Shown: positions 1 to 10,104, numbered from the stretch's first letter. The stretch: 64,000 nucleotides of DNA from Myxococcales bacterium (GCA_016706545.1 JADJJK010000014.1:62001-126000), one strand, 5' to 3'. Program-made: numbers and translations. Notes: a model not told the origin generated them from the letters alone.

Positions 1-30
1 CCTGCCCGGAGCTCCCCGGCGAACGACGGC

Positions 31-1380
31 TCATTGCGCCTCCCGCACGAGGCAACCGCAGGTGACAGGCGCGACCTCGACCGCGACGCGCGCCGGGCCC
101 GCGATGGCCTCCGCGGCGGCGCCCAGGCGCTTCTCATCCAGCGTGGCGCCCGGTGGCGGAGTGGTGCGCGGCGCGGCGCATGAGGCTGGCTCGACCGGCC
201 GCGGCTTGCCGCAGGCGCTGGGGTCGATGCTCAGCGCCTCCCGGCTCGCCCAGCGCTCGAGCAGCTCGAGGGGGAGCCCGCTGGGGCGGCGGTTGGCCTT
301 GCCTCGCACCTGCACGATGCGGCCCCGCACGGGATCGATCTCGATCGTCAGCACCGAGCGCACCTTGTCCTCGCAGAGCCAGCGGTGGCGCAGCGACCAG
401 ATGCCCGCGTACCCCGACCGGCAACGCCCGGCGTAGCCGCCGACACAGTGCCGCATCTCGCGCCCCTCGCGGCGCAGCGCCTCGCGGTCGCACAGCTCCA
501 CCAGGTCCCACTGCGCCACGCGCGGCTCCGCGGCGCTGCCGTCGATACGCAGGGAGAGCGCTGCCCACCGCGACGCCGGCCACGAGATGGCCCGCCGCGA
601 GCGTCCCCCGTGCCCCACGACTGGCGCCTCCCGCTCGATGTCGCGCAGCAGCGCGACCACGGTCTTGCCCTGCAACGACACCTGCTCGCGGCGCGCGTCG
701 AGATACGCCACCACGCGCGCGACATGCTGCGGCGCCAGCGCGTCGCCGCGCGCCACCATCCAGGTCAGCGCCTTGCGCCACCACGCGCCGTGCTCGATCG
801 AGGCCGCGAGCGGCGTCGCGAGCACGGCCTGCGCCAGCGCCTCGCTGCCGCCAAGCCCCAGCACCTCGGCGCGGCGCAGCGCCGCCGTGAGCTGCACGTG
901 ATCGGGCGTCCGCAGCAGCTCGTGCTCCATGCGCCGGGTCAGCGCGATGGGCAGCGGTAGCTGGCGCAAGGCTCGCCCACGCGCGTGCGCGATGAACCAC
1001 TGTTGCGCCCGGCGGTGCTCCGGCGTCCGTTGCTGCAGCCAGCACCACGCCAGAAAGCGCGGCACCGGATACTCGCCAAAGAGATGACTGGCCAGCGAGT
1101 GGGCCACGAGCAGCGGATGCCCCCACGCCCCAGGCCACGACTCGGGCGCGCGGATCACCGCCCGCTCCAGCCACAGCAGGTTGTACAGCAGCGTCGCGCC
1201 CACCACCCCGCCGCTCGGCGATGGCGCGTGCCGCAGCAACGAAGATCGCTGGCGCACCACGGCCACGAGCCTGTCGAGAAACCGCCGCCGATGCGGGCGG
1301 CCCTCCAGCTCACGATGGAGTTGATGCAAAGCGGTATCGACGCACCGCTGGGTGCGCCGGTGAAACGACTCGGACGACAT
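31..1380 (-). CDS. PcfJ-like domain protein
   Basis: A 449-aa protein with a C-terminal PcfJ-like domain, a family named after a conjugative-plasmid protein of unknown biochemical role and common in multicopy in environmental bacteria. The diagnostic part is the segment containing MRHCVGGYAGRCRSG (Cys/Gly-rich loop), followed by a beta-rich stretch ending in VRGKANRRPSG. The N-terminal 250 residues are Arg/Ala-rich and mostly helical, without membrane segments or a signal peptide. The frame stays open upstream to 1491, but the ATG at 1380 is chosen: it has a GGGAG-type ribosome site 7 nt upstream and removes a compositionally different Ser/Ala-rich extension. It is transcribed alone. Function is unknown; a role in nucleic-acid or mobile-element biology is only a family-based guess. 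Confidence 0.75.
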   Translation of the reverse strand: MSSESFHRRTQRCVDTALHQLHRELEGRPHRRRFLDRLVAVVRQRSSLLRHAPSPSGGVVGATLLYNLLWLERAVIRAPESWPGAWGHPLLVAHSLASHLFGEYPVPRFLAWCWLQQRTPEHRRAQQWFIAHARGRALRQLPLPIALTRRMEHELLRTPDHVQLTAALRRAEVLGLGGSEALAQAVLATPLAASIEHGAWWRKALTWMVARGDALAPQHVARVVAYLDARREQVSLQGKTVVALLRDIEREAPVVGHGGRSRRAISWPASRWAALSLRIDGSAAEPRVAQWDLVELCDREALRREGREMRHCVGGYAGRCRSGYAGIWSLRHRWLCEDKVRSVLTIEIDPVRGRIVQVRGKANRRPSGLPLELLERWASREALSIDPSACGKPRPVEPASCAAPRTTPPPGATLDEKRLGAAAEAIAGPARVAVEVAPVTCGCLVREAQ

Positions 1381-1693
1381 GACAGCTCCCGAAAGCAAAG
1401 AGGCGCTCGCCGAAGCGCGCGCACCAAGCAGCCTCCAGGACGGAGCCACGCTGACCGCCAAGCTGGCAGAACAGCGGCTGCTGACATGCACGCGCGCCGG
1501 CAGAGCCGATGCGACCTCGACAGGATCCCGACCGGAGCCTCGCTGGCCCGGCCGGTCTCCTGGCCTTACAGGAACTGCGCAAACATGGCCTCAAGCTGAA
1601 GGCAAGAGCGCAGGTTGTCAACTCCGAAGCTCGCGCCGTGGGTGTTTTTCGCGTCTGCTGTGGTTCACGCCCACGGCCATCGTGACCTGCGGC
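1381..1693. other. intergenic region between PcfJ-like gene and nhaA
   Basis: About 310 bases without a supported gene. It contains the weak ribosome site for the PcfJ-like gene and should contain that gene's promoter and the end of the nhaA transcript. No convincing hairpin terminator, repeat or RNA gene was seen. Confidence 0.5.
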
Positions 1694-3115
1694 TCAGGCC
1701 TCCGTCGAACTCTCCGCTTCATCGGCGGTGGTGGCCGCACCGGCGCCCTCCGTGCGCGACAGCAGGAGCCGACCGAGCGCGAGCGCCAGGATCGCCGCGG
1801 TGGCGCTCGCCACGAGCACCCCGAGCTTGGCCGCCGACAGGAGCTGGACATCGGTGAACGCGAGCTGCGCGATGAACAGCGCCATCGTGAAGCCGACCCC
1901 CGCGACGACCCCGAGCACCAGCAGGTGCCTCAGCGTCAGCCCGGCCGGCAGCCGTCCGACGCGCAGCCGCAGGGTGAGCCAGCAGGCGAGCATGACCCCC
2001 GCGGGCTTTCCGATGACGAGCCCGGCGGCGACCGCGACCAGGACGGTCCACGAAGCGCTGTCGAGCGAGCCGCCCGAGATGTGGACGCCCGCGTTGGCGA
2101 GGGCGAAGACGGGCATGATGCCAAACGCAACCCAGGGATGAAGTGCCTCGATCAGGCTCTCGGCCGGCGACATGGCCTCGCGGCGCGCGGCGTCGACCGA
2201 GCGCAGCGTCTCTGCGAGTTCGTGAGACGACAGCGTGTTCCGGGGTGCCGCGGCCAGATGGTCGAGCTCCTTTCGGACCCCGGCGACGAAGCCGTCCGGC
2301 CCGAGCCACGCCCGCACGGGCGTGATGAGCCCGACGAGGACCCCGGCGATCGTGGGGTGGATGCCGGCCGCGTAGATCCCCGCCCACGCGACCATCGCGG
2401 GCGCGATATAGGCGACCTTTGATCGCACCCCGAACCGCTGCATGGCGAAGATCCCCACGAACGCGACGGCTGCGACGAGCAGCCCGGAGAGCGCGACGCC
2501 GGATGAGTAGAAGATCGCGATGACAATGATGGCGCCGAGGTCGTCGATGACCGCCAGCGCCAGCAGCAGCACGCGAAGCGCGGCTGGCACGCGCTTGCCC
2601 AGCAACGTGAGGATGCCCACGGCGAACGCGATGTCCGTCGCCATCGGGACGCCCCACCCCGAGCGAACGGCCGGCCCGTCGGCGAAGACGAGGTAGAGGG
2701 CCGCCGGCGCCACCATGCCGCCCAGCGCTGCGGCGACGGGGAGCGAGGCGCGGCGCCACTCCGACAGCTCGCCGTGATGGATCTCCCGGCGGATCTCCAT
2801 GCCGACGACGAAGAAGAAGATGACCATCAGGCCGTCGTTGACCACCCACTCCAGAGACCGCTCGAACGTGAAGGTGCCGATGCCGATGCCAACGGGGGTG
2901 TGCCAGAGCTGCGCGTAGGTCTCGGCCCAGCGCGAGTTCGCCCAGATGAGCGCGATCGCGGCGGCGACGAGCAGCAGGATGCCACTGGCCGCCTCGATGC
3001 GCAGGAACCGCTCCAGCGGGCGACCAGCCAGGCGCGCGAAGCGCAGCAGCGGCTCCCAGGCCTCCGGTGGTGACGATGGCAGCTCGGAGGGCTGCTTGCG
3101 ATGGGCGTCGCTCAT
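1694..3115 (-). CDS. nhaA: Na+/H+ antiporter NhaA
   Basis: A 473-aa NhaA-family antiporter that exchanges cytoplasmic Na+ (or Li+) for external protons at the inner membrane. About eleven hydrophobic helices are visible. The family hallmarks are present: the VVGMEIRREIHHGEL segment, MATDIAFAVGI, the paired aspartates in LAVIDDLGAI that bind the ion, and GIHPTIAGVL. It is longer than the roughly 390-aa E. coli protein, mainly through hydrophilic ends. The ATG at 3115 is chosen because it overlaps the TGA of the upstream GH15 gene (ATGA), implying translational coupling; longer starts would lie deep inside GH15. Pairing with trehalose metabolism suggests salt or osmotic stress adaptation (inference). 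Confidence 0.93.
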   Translation of the reverse strand: MSDAHRKQPSELPSSPPEAWEPLLRFARLAGRPLERFLRIEAASGILLLVAAAIALIWANSRWAETYAQLWHTPVGIGIGTFTFERSLEWVVNDGLMVIFFFVVGMEIRREIHHGELSEWRRASLPVAAALGGMVAPAALYLVFADGPAVRSGWGVPMATDIAFAVGILTLLGKRVPAALRVLLLALAVIDDLGAIIVIAIFYSSGVALSGLLVAAVAFVGIFAMQRFGVRSKVAYIAPAMVAWAGIYAAGIHPTIAGVLVGLITPVRAWLGPDGFVAGVRKELDHLAAAPRNTLSSHELAETLRSVDAARREAMSPAESLIEALHPWVAFGIMPVFALANAGVHISGGSLDSASWTVLVAVAAGLVIGKPAGVMLACWLTLRLRVGRLPAGLTLRHLLVLGVVAGVGFTMALFIAQLAFTDVQLLSAAKLGVLVASATAAILALALGRLLLSRTEGAGAATTADEAESSTEA

Positions 3116-4880
3116 GCCCCGAACTCCGACCAGCGAGGGGAGGCGGCGAACGCCGCGTGGATCATCCCGACGTGGGAGTACGCCTGCGGGAAGTTGCCCC
3201 ACATCGCGTGCGAGACCGGGTCGAGGTCCTCCGCCAGGAGCCCCAGAGGAGAATTCACCTCGCGGACCCGCTCCATCAACGCTCTCGCCTCCTCGACGCG
3301 GCCAAGCCTGGCGAGCGCTTCGACCTGCCAGAACGTGCAGAGCATGAAAGCGACCGCCGGGACCCCGAAGCCGTCGTTCGTCCGGTAGCGCTTGAGCCAG
3401 CCATCGTGGGTGAGGTCGAGGCGCACCGCATCCACCGTCGCGTGCAGCCGTTGATCATCGAACGGCAACAGCCGGAGCGTCACGGCCTGCAGGAGCGCTG
3501 CGTCGACCTCGCCCCCGCCATAGTCGGCCACCAGACAGCCCCGCGACGGGTCCACGGCCCGGCGCAAGATCTCGTCGCGAATCCTGCCAGCAGCGGCGGC
3601 GAACTCCTCCGTGTCGGCCGGCCGGTGCCGCATGGCGACGCGAGCCATGCGGTCGGCGGCCGCCCAGCACATGAGCGAGCTGAAGGTCTGCGGGCGCCAC
3701 TGAGCTCGGTACTCCCAGATCCCGGCATCAGGCTGTCCCGCCACCGTCACGGCCTTTCGCGCGAGCCGCGTCACCAGGTCGAGCACGGGCGGCGTCACCT
3801 GGTCGCGAAACCTGGCATCCAGAAAGAGCGGGGTCAACGCGAGCACCATCTCCCCGAAGACATCGTGTTGCTTGTGGGTGGACGCCCCGTTGCCGATGCG
3901 CACGGGCCGCTCCCCCCGATAGCCAGGCCAGTCGTCCAGCACCTGTTCCTCCAGATCATTCCTACCATCGATCCGGTACAGCGGCGCCAGCTCCAGGTCA
4001 GGCGCCGAAGCGGCGACGTTGAGCAAGAACTGGAGGAACTGCTCGCGCTCCTCGAAGTGACCGAGCAAGCGGAACGCCCCGAGCGTGTAGTATGCATCGC
4101 GGAGCCAGCAGTACCTGTAGTCCCAGGTCCGGCCCGAACCAGGCGCCTCGGGGATCGAGGTCGTCATCGCCGCGACGATGGCCCCGGTGTCCTCGAAGCA
4201 GTGCAGCTTCAGCGCGAGGGCGGAGCGGATCACCTCCTCCTGGTAGATCGGCGGGATGTCACAGTGCTTCACCCACTGCTGCCAGTACCTCACCGTCTCG
4301 CGGAGGAAGCGCTCGCACAGTGGCTCCAGCGGCTCTTCCACGGGCGCACCCCACGCGAGCACGAAGTGCTTGCGCGCCGACAGCGCGAACGGCTCCCCGT
4401 CCAGGTACGACAGCGGCGCGTCGGTGGTCAGGCGCAGCGCGGCATCAAACCCGTGAAAGGAGATGTGATGCGACCCGAACTCACGGCGCGGACGCTCGCG
4501 AGTCCAGCCAAGCACGGGGTCACAGGACACCCGGATACGCGGGGTTCCGCTCAATGGTTCGACGATGCGCAAGAGCTTCGTCGGCCGGAAGCTGCGCTCG
4601 TACAGGGTGAAGCGCGGCGCGAAGTCGAGGACGCGAAACGCCCCGTCCGGGCTCACGAACCGCGTCTCGAGGACGTTGGTGTTCGGGAGGTAGCGCTGCG
4701 TACCCGGCACGCCGTCGGCTGGCCGGATCGAGAACGAGCCACCGTCCTGCTCGTCGAGCAGCGCGCGAAGACCGGGGGCGAGTCGAAGCGCGGCATGCAC
4801 GACCAGACGATCGAGCCGTCGCGGCTTACCAGCGCTGATAGCTGACAGTTGCCGATGAGACCAAGGTCGGCGAGTGACAT
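3112..4880 (-). CDS. GH15 family glucoamylase/trehalase-like hydrolase (one frame break near the N-terminus)
   Basis: Glycoside hydrolase family 15 protein, about 589 residues if the frame is repaired. GH15 enzymes cleave alpha-glucosides (starch oligomers, isomaltose or trehalose) by an inverting mechanism. Visible landmarks: the N-terminal LADLGLIGNCQLSALVSRDG, WDYRYCWLRDAYYTLGAFR (catalytic-site motif), and near the C-terminus LLAEDLDP with the candidate catalytic base Glu. The first 40 codons (from ATG 4880) run in one frame up to MPRFDSPPVFAR; the rest continues in another frame from LLDEQDGG, so one base appears to be missing near 4761 in a GC run. The gene is divergent from the trehalose-phosphate synthase gene (58 bp gap) and coupled to nhaA. 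A trehalase role fits the context but is not proven. Confidence 0.85.
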
Positions 4881-4938
4881 GCTGAACGTGTATCACGTAT
4901 TGCTTTGATATCCAACTATCGCGTGATATTGGATCTCT

Positions 4939-7168
4939 ATGCAACGCGCTGCGCGGTTCCTCCTGGCCCTGCTCATCGCCTTGGCGCTGCTCGCGATCGC
5001 CGGGTACTTCGTGCTCGCCCAGACGACCCGTGACTGGTTCGACGCGGACCTCGCGCTCCGATCTCGTCTCGCGGTGTCGTCCGCGCGGCGGAGCTTGGAG
5101 CGCAACTGGGGAGCCGCCCCGGAGCGGCTCACGGCGACGCTCGCCGACATCACCCGAGATGAGCGCATCATGGGCGCCGCGGCGTGCTCAACGCTCGGCG
5201 AGCTGCTGGCTGCGACGGACTCCTACCCGGCGGAGTTCTCGTGCCATTCGATCCTCGAGCGGATGCGCGTCGACGCCACGCGCGACGAGACCTCGTGGTC
5301 GATGACGCCGGAGCTCCCCTCGGGCCGCGTTCATCTGAGCGTCAACACCATCGGAGATGCGACGATGCCGCGCGGCACGGTCGTCCTGGTCCATGACCTG
5401 AGCTACCTGAGCCGTCGGGAAGCGACGATGCGCAACATCCTGATCATCGCGTTCTTCGTGCTGTCGCTGGGCGCGTCCCTAGTCACCCTCATCGCTGCGC
5501 GGCTGGCGTGGCGACGCTGGACGAGAGAGCTCCGGCGGGCGCTGACCGGCACCCCGATCGCTGAGTTCCAACCGCTCGTTCGAGACGTCCGCGAGCTCGC
5601 CGAGCGGCTGGCGAGCGAGCGCGAGCACGAGGCCCGCGGTGGGAGATGGAGCGCCGAGCGGCTCCGCGCGACGCTGACGCAGTACTTGCAAGGTGAGCGC
5701 GTGGTGATCCTCGCGAACCGCGAGCCGTACATCCACGAGAAGACCGCAGGTGACATCAGCGTGCTGCACCCCGCGAGCGGGCTGGTGACCGCGCTCGAAC
5801 CGGTCGCGCGCGCGTGCTCGGGCGTCTGGGTCGCGCACGGCAGCGGCAGCGCCGACCGAGACACGGTCGACAAGCACGATCGCGTGCTCGTCCCGCCGGG
5901 CGAAGAGTCGTACGTCGTGCGCCGGGTCTGGCTCACGGAGGAGGAAGAGAACGGTACTACTATGGCTTCTCCAACGAGGGGCTCTGGCCGCTGTGCCACG
6001 TGGCCCACACGCGCCCGCTGTTCCGCGTCGAGGACTACGAGCACTACGTCAACGTGAACCGCAAGTTCGCCGACGCTGTCTGCGAAGAGGTCGACTCGGA
6101 CGACCCCATCGTGCTGGTGCAGGACTACCACTTCGCGCTCGCGCCGAAGATGATCCGCGAGCGCCTGCCGCGCGCGACGATCATCACGTTCTGGCACATC
6201 CCCTGGCCCAACGCCGAGCGCGTCGGCATCTGCCCCTGGCGCGAGGAGCTCATCTCGGGGCTCCTCGGCTCGAGCATCGTGGGGTTCCACACCCAGCAGC
6301 ACTGCAACAACTTCATCGACTCGGTCGACGCGTTCATGGAGAGCCGGATCGACCGCGAGGCGAACGCGGTGATCCAAGGCCAGCGGCGAACCCTGGTGCG
6401 GCCATACCCGATCTCGATCGAGTGGCCGGTCCACTGGCTCGACAAGGTCCCGCCCGTGGCCGAGGCGCGCGTCCAGGTCCGCCAGGAGCTTGGGCTGGCG
6501 GCGGACGTCTTGCTCGGAGTAGGAATCGACCGACTCGACTACACCAAAGGCATCGAGGAGCGACTGGCAGCCGTGGACCAGCTGCTTGCTCGCCACCCCG
6601 AGCTGCGCGGGCACTACACCTTCATCCAGCTCGCGGCCCCGAGCCGCACCAAGATCGCGCGCTACCAGGAGCTCAACGACCAGGTCGAGGCGATCGCCGC
6701 GAGATCAACACCAGGTGGGCCACCGGGACCTACCGGCCCATCGTGCTCCTGCGCTCGCACCACGAGCCAGCCACCGTGTTCCGCTACTATCGCGCCGCCG
6801 AGGTCTGCTACGTGAGCAGCCTCCACGACGGCATGAACCTGGTCGCCAAGGAGTTCGTCGCGGCCCGCGACGACGAGCGCGGCGTGCTGGTGCTCAGCCA
6901 GTTCACCGGCGCCGCGCGAGACCTCACCGAGGCGCTCATCGTCAACCCGTACGACCTGCAGCAGGCGAGCGACGCGCTCGCGGCGGCGCTCCGCATGCCG
7001 GACGACGAGCAGCGCGAGCGCATGCGCTCGATGAGGCGTCTCGTGTCGGAGTTCAACGTGTACCGCTGGGCCGGGCGAATGCTGGTGGACGCCGCCGAGC
7101 TGCGACGCAAGGAGCGCGTCTCGGTGAGCGGCTGGCCGCCGCTGTCCCAGCCGGCCGAGGCGGCATGA
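4939..7168 (+). pseudogene. otsA: membrane-anchored trehalose-6-phosphate synthase (OtsA fusion), frame broken twice
   Basis: Composite gene for a GT20 trehalose-6-phosphate synthase (UDP-glucose + glucose-6-phosphate) preceded by a sensor-like membrane module. Residues 7-26 and about 162-190 are transmembrane helices flanking an extracytoplasmic domain of about 135 residues; a HAMP-like linker follows. The catalytic part begins near residue 252 (VVILANREPYIHE) and shows GLVTALEP, WVAHGSGSAD, FWHIPWPN, GIDRLDYTKGIEERL and SSLHDGMNLVAKEF. The frame changes near 5955 (after EEEENG, before YYYGFSNEGLW) and near 6700 (after VEAIAA, before EINTRW); each is explained by one missing base. As printed, no intact protein is encoded; either the sequence has indel errors or the gene is decaying. 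otsB follows directly. Confidence 0.85.
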
Positions 7169-7925
7169 GAGCACCTCCTCTCCCGGGACAACGCCGAGGT
7201 CCTGGCGCAGCTCGCCTGGTCCCGGGTGCTGCTGGCCTTCGACTTCGACGGCACCCTCGCGCCGATCGTCGCGGATCGAGACGAGGCGCTGATGCGCCCC
7301 CGAACCCGCGCGCTGTTCGCGCGGGTCTGCAGGCGCTACCCCTGTGGCGGTGATCTCCGGGGCGGGCGAAGGGCGACGTGGCGCGCGCCTCGGCGACGCC
7401 CCGGTCAATCACGTCATCGGCAACCACGGCCTGGAGCCGGGAGCCAGCCTGGAGGAGTTCGAAGACGAGATCACCCAGGCACGGGGCCTGCTCGCGGAGT
7501 CCCTGTCCGGGGTCGCCGGGGTGGACCTGGAGGACAAGCGCTATTCGCTCGCGCTGCACTACCGTCGCTCGAGAAACAAGCGCGTCGCGCGGGCCGCCAT
7601 CTTGAAGGCGGTCGAGGAGCTGCCCATGGCGATGCGGGTGGTGCCGGGCAAGCTCGTCGTGAACGTGGTCCCGGCGCGAGCCCCCAACAAGGGAGACGCG
7701 CTCCTGGAGCTGCGGGCCGCCGAGCAGGCAGACACCGCGCTCTATGTCGGGGACGACGTGACCGATGAAGACGTGTTCAAGCTCGACCAGCCTGGACGGC
7801 TGGTGACCGTGCGCGTGGGTGAGGCACGCGCCTCGGGCGCGGCGTATTTCCTCCGGAACCAGCAGGAGATGGATCGCTTGCTTGCAAAGCTCGTGGCGCT
7901 CCGAGAAAAGAACGCCACGACATGA
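7165..7925 (+). pseudogene. otsB: trehalose-6-phosphate phosphatase (OtsB), frame broken
   Basis: HAD-superfamily phosphatase that dephosphorylates trehalose-6-phosphate. HAD motif I is FDFDGTLAP (around 7235), then NHVIGNHGLEPG, the KRYSLALHYR segment, ARAPNKGDALLEL and the acidic motif GDDVTDEDVFKL. Reading-frame problems are visible: motif I and the following 30 residues are in one frame, the remainder in another from about 7343 (one extra base); the loop that should read ISGR.KGDVARRLG is locally shifted by a +1/-1 pair between 7360 and 7396; and no start codon lies in frame with SRDNAEVLAQLAWSRVLLAF, so the ATG at 7165, overlapping the otsA TGA, is probably the start but out of frame. 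It ends in an ATGA overlap with marR. Confidence 0.82.
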
Positions 7926-8398
7926 CCAGACAAGACGCCCCGATCGCGAGCTACCCGCTGGGGCCGGCGCTCGACTTCCTCCAGAAGCTCTGGCAGCTCA
8001 ATCACGCCCTCGAGAAGGTGTCGAGCGGGATGGAGAAGCGGCTCGGGGTCACGGCGCAGCAGCGGCTCATCCTTCGCTGCCTCGGGAAGTATCCCGGCAT
8101 GACCGCCGGTCACCTGGCGACGCTGCTCCACGTCGATCCGGGGACCGTGTCCGCCTCGTTGACCCGTCTCGAGATCAAGGGGCTCCTCGAGCGCCGACGA
8201 GACCCACGGGACAAGCGCCGGGCGGCGCTCGGCCTCACGGCCAAGGGCCGGGCCCTGGACCGCCCTGCCGCCGGCACCGTCGAGCGCGCGGTGGAGCGCC
8301 TGCTGGGGAGCGTGCCGGCCGGCGAGCTCCAGACGATGATGAGCGTGGTCGCCCGGCTCACCATCCTGCTCGGCGAGGAGCTCACCGCGGCCGGTTAG
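7922..8398 (+). CDS. MarR family transcriptional regulator
   Basis: A 158-aa winged-helix regulator. The order of elements is typical of MarR proteins: N-terminal dimerisation helices, the recognition-helix region TAGHLATLLHVDPGTVSASL, and the wing RRRDPRDKRRAALGLTAKG, followed by C-terminal helices. The ATG overlaps the otsB stop by 4 bp (ATGA), so it is the last gene of the otsA-otsB-marR unit and may regulate it or the convergent transport genes. Its stop overlaps the stop of the DUF389 gene on the other strand by about 4 bp. Ligand unknown. Confidence 0.9.
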   Translation: MTRQDAPIASYPLGPALDFLQKLWQLNHALEKVSSGMEKRLGVTAQQRLILRCLGKYPGMTAGHLATLLHVDPGTVSASLTRLEIKGLLERRRDPRDKRRAALGLTAKGRALDRPAAGTVERAVERLLGSVPAGELQTMMSVVARLTILLGEELTAAG

Positions 8399-10104
8399 CG
8401 ATCTCCAGGTGCGGCGCCCCTGGCACCAGCATCCGGAGCGGGAGGAGCGCCGCAGGGCCCCACCGAGAACGTGACGCTCCAAGGTCCCCCGCGGGTCATC
8501 GTGACGCGTGGGTGAAGCGAGAGGACCTCGTCCAGGGTGCGCGCGAGGTCCACCTCCGCGGCCGGCAGCCGCCGACCACGCTCGGGCTCGGCAGGCCGGA
8601 TCACACAGACGCTCATCGCTGCGATTCCGGCGGTCGCCCTCACCGCCGAGGAGACGCGAGCGACAAACGCGAGGTCACCGAAGTCCCGCGTCAGGGCCGT
8701 CGCCGGGACATCCACGTCGACGATGGCGACCTCGCGCCCGAGCTCTCGAGAGGCTGCCCGCTGCAACGCCTCCTGGGCCTCCACGGCGACCTTGGGCCCC
8801 AAGTGTACGACGCGGATGACGAGAGGGCCCGACTCCGAGGTCCCGAGGTCGACCACGATGGGCGCCCCCGCGCTGCTGGCCGGCCACAGCTCCCCGAGCG
8901 TCGCCCCGACCCGGGCGCGTGCCGAGTCGAGCTGCTCATCGGGCGTCGTTGCTGGAGCGGCGGTGGGGGTCTCGACGTGCTGCGGCTTGAGGAGCGTCGA
9001 CTCGAGGCCGGCGATGGCATTTGCGTCCGGCACGGCGAGGATCTCGAGCCGGGGGGTGACGCCGGAGGCCTGACGGATCTCGACATCCATCCGCGCACGC
9101 GAGCGCTCTGCGTCGGCCGACTTCCCCAAGACGACGACCACCACCTCGACCTCATGGCGATCCACACGAACGCGACTCTGGACCACGCGCAGCGGCTCGC
9201 GTGCGATGGACTCGCGCACCGCCGCTCTGACCCGTACCTGCCACGCAACCTCGTCGAGCGCATGACGCAACGGGACATACACCACCGCCAGCAGGACGAA
9301 GGGCATCAAGAACCGCATCACGGAGCCCCAGCGCGACTCGAACAGGCGCGACAGGCGACGGGCCAGCGCCCGCGCGATGGGGGCCTCTTTCACCTTCTGG
9401 TTCAGCTCCTCTCGCTCGAGGACGAGGACATCGACTCGATTGAACCCGGCGGCCACGAACGACACGGTGCCAACGACGATGATGGCGACGAGGTTGGTGA
9501 GGAAGAGGAGCGCCGCTCCGCCCGCGACCGACAGCGACTGCGTTCCCAACCCGTAGCCGCAAGCGCAGAGCGGCGGGACCAGCGAGATGCCGATGGAGGT
9601 CCCCGCCGCGGTTGTCGTCGTGTCCGAACCGGGTCGGACCGAAGCGTATACACCGGCGAGCGCGCAGAACCCTGCCGTGATCAGATCGAGCACCGTCGGT
9701 GACGTGCGGGCCGAGATCTCCGCGTTCAGCTCGTGAAACGGGAGCAGGTGGGTGATCAGCGCGGCGCCCCCCACCGCCACGGCGACGCTCAGCCCGATGC
9801 GCCCCGCCGAGCGCAGGACGAGAAACGGCGAGCCCGCGGCGAGGCCCATCGCGAGGCCGACGATCGGCCCCATGAGCGGCGCGACGAGCATAGCGCCGAT
9901 CACCACCGCCGCGCTGCCCACGACGAGGCCCAGCGTCGCGATGCCGATGGAGACCACTAGCTGGAGCCAGTAGGCGGTGGCCTCGCTGGCGTCACGCCGG
10001 AGCATCCCGCTCACGAGCGGCGCCCGCCCCTCCGGCAGGTTCCCGAGGAGCTTGAGCAGGCGGTCCTGCGTGCGGATGACCGCCCGTGGAGCGCCCGCCG
10101 TCAT
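8395..10104 (-). CDS. DUF389 domain membrane protein (TIGR00341-like)
   Basis: A 569-aa integral membrane protein of the DUF389 family, whose biochemical role is unknown. After about 40 soluble residues come paired hydrophobic helices (IGIATLGLVVGSAAVVIGAM, LVAPLMGPIVGLAMGLAAG, VAVGGAALITHLL) and the glycine-rich segments typical of the family (TAAGTSIGISLVPPLCACG). A further helix near residue 285-300 is followed by a large C-terminal soluble region of about 230 residues with alternating beta/alpha character, longer than in most family members. The ATG at 10104 overlaps the TGA of the upstream antiporter (ATGA) and is chosen over longer starts that would read through that gene. Cotranscription with a Kef-type antiporter suggests an ion-transport accessory or channel role (inference). 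Confidence 0.85.
   Translation of the reverse strand: MTAGAPRAVIRTQDRLLKLLGNLPEGRAPLVSGMLRRDASEATAYWLQLVVSIGIATLGLVVGSAAVVIGAMLVAPLMGPIVGLAMGLAAGSPFLVLRSAGRIGLSVAVAVGGAALITHLLPFHELNAEISARTSPTVLDLITAGFCALAGVYASVRPGSDTTTTAAGTSIGISLVPPLCACGYGLGTQSLSVAGGAALLFLTNLVAIIVVGTVSFVAAGFNRVDVLVLEREELNQKVKEAPIARALARRLSRLFESRWGSVMRFLMPFVLLAVVYVPLRHALDEVAWQVRVRAAVRESIAREPLRVVQSRVRVDRHEVEVVVVVLGKSADAERSRARMDVEIRQASGVTPRLEILAVPDANAIAGLESTLLKPQHVETPTAAPATTPDEQLDSARARVGATLGELWPASSAGAPIVVDLGTSESGPLVIRVVHLGPKVAVEAQEALQRAASRELGREVAIVDVDVPATALTRDFGDLAFVARVSSAVRATAGIAAMSVCVIRPAEPERGRRLPAAEVDLARTLDEVLSLHPRVTMTRGGPWSVTFSVGPCGAPPAPDAGARGAAPGDR

Noticed and set aside
3067..4845. 592-codon plus-strand frame opposite GH15
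   Set aside because: Antisense shadow; GH15 motifs on the minus strand are unambiguous.
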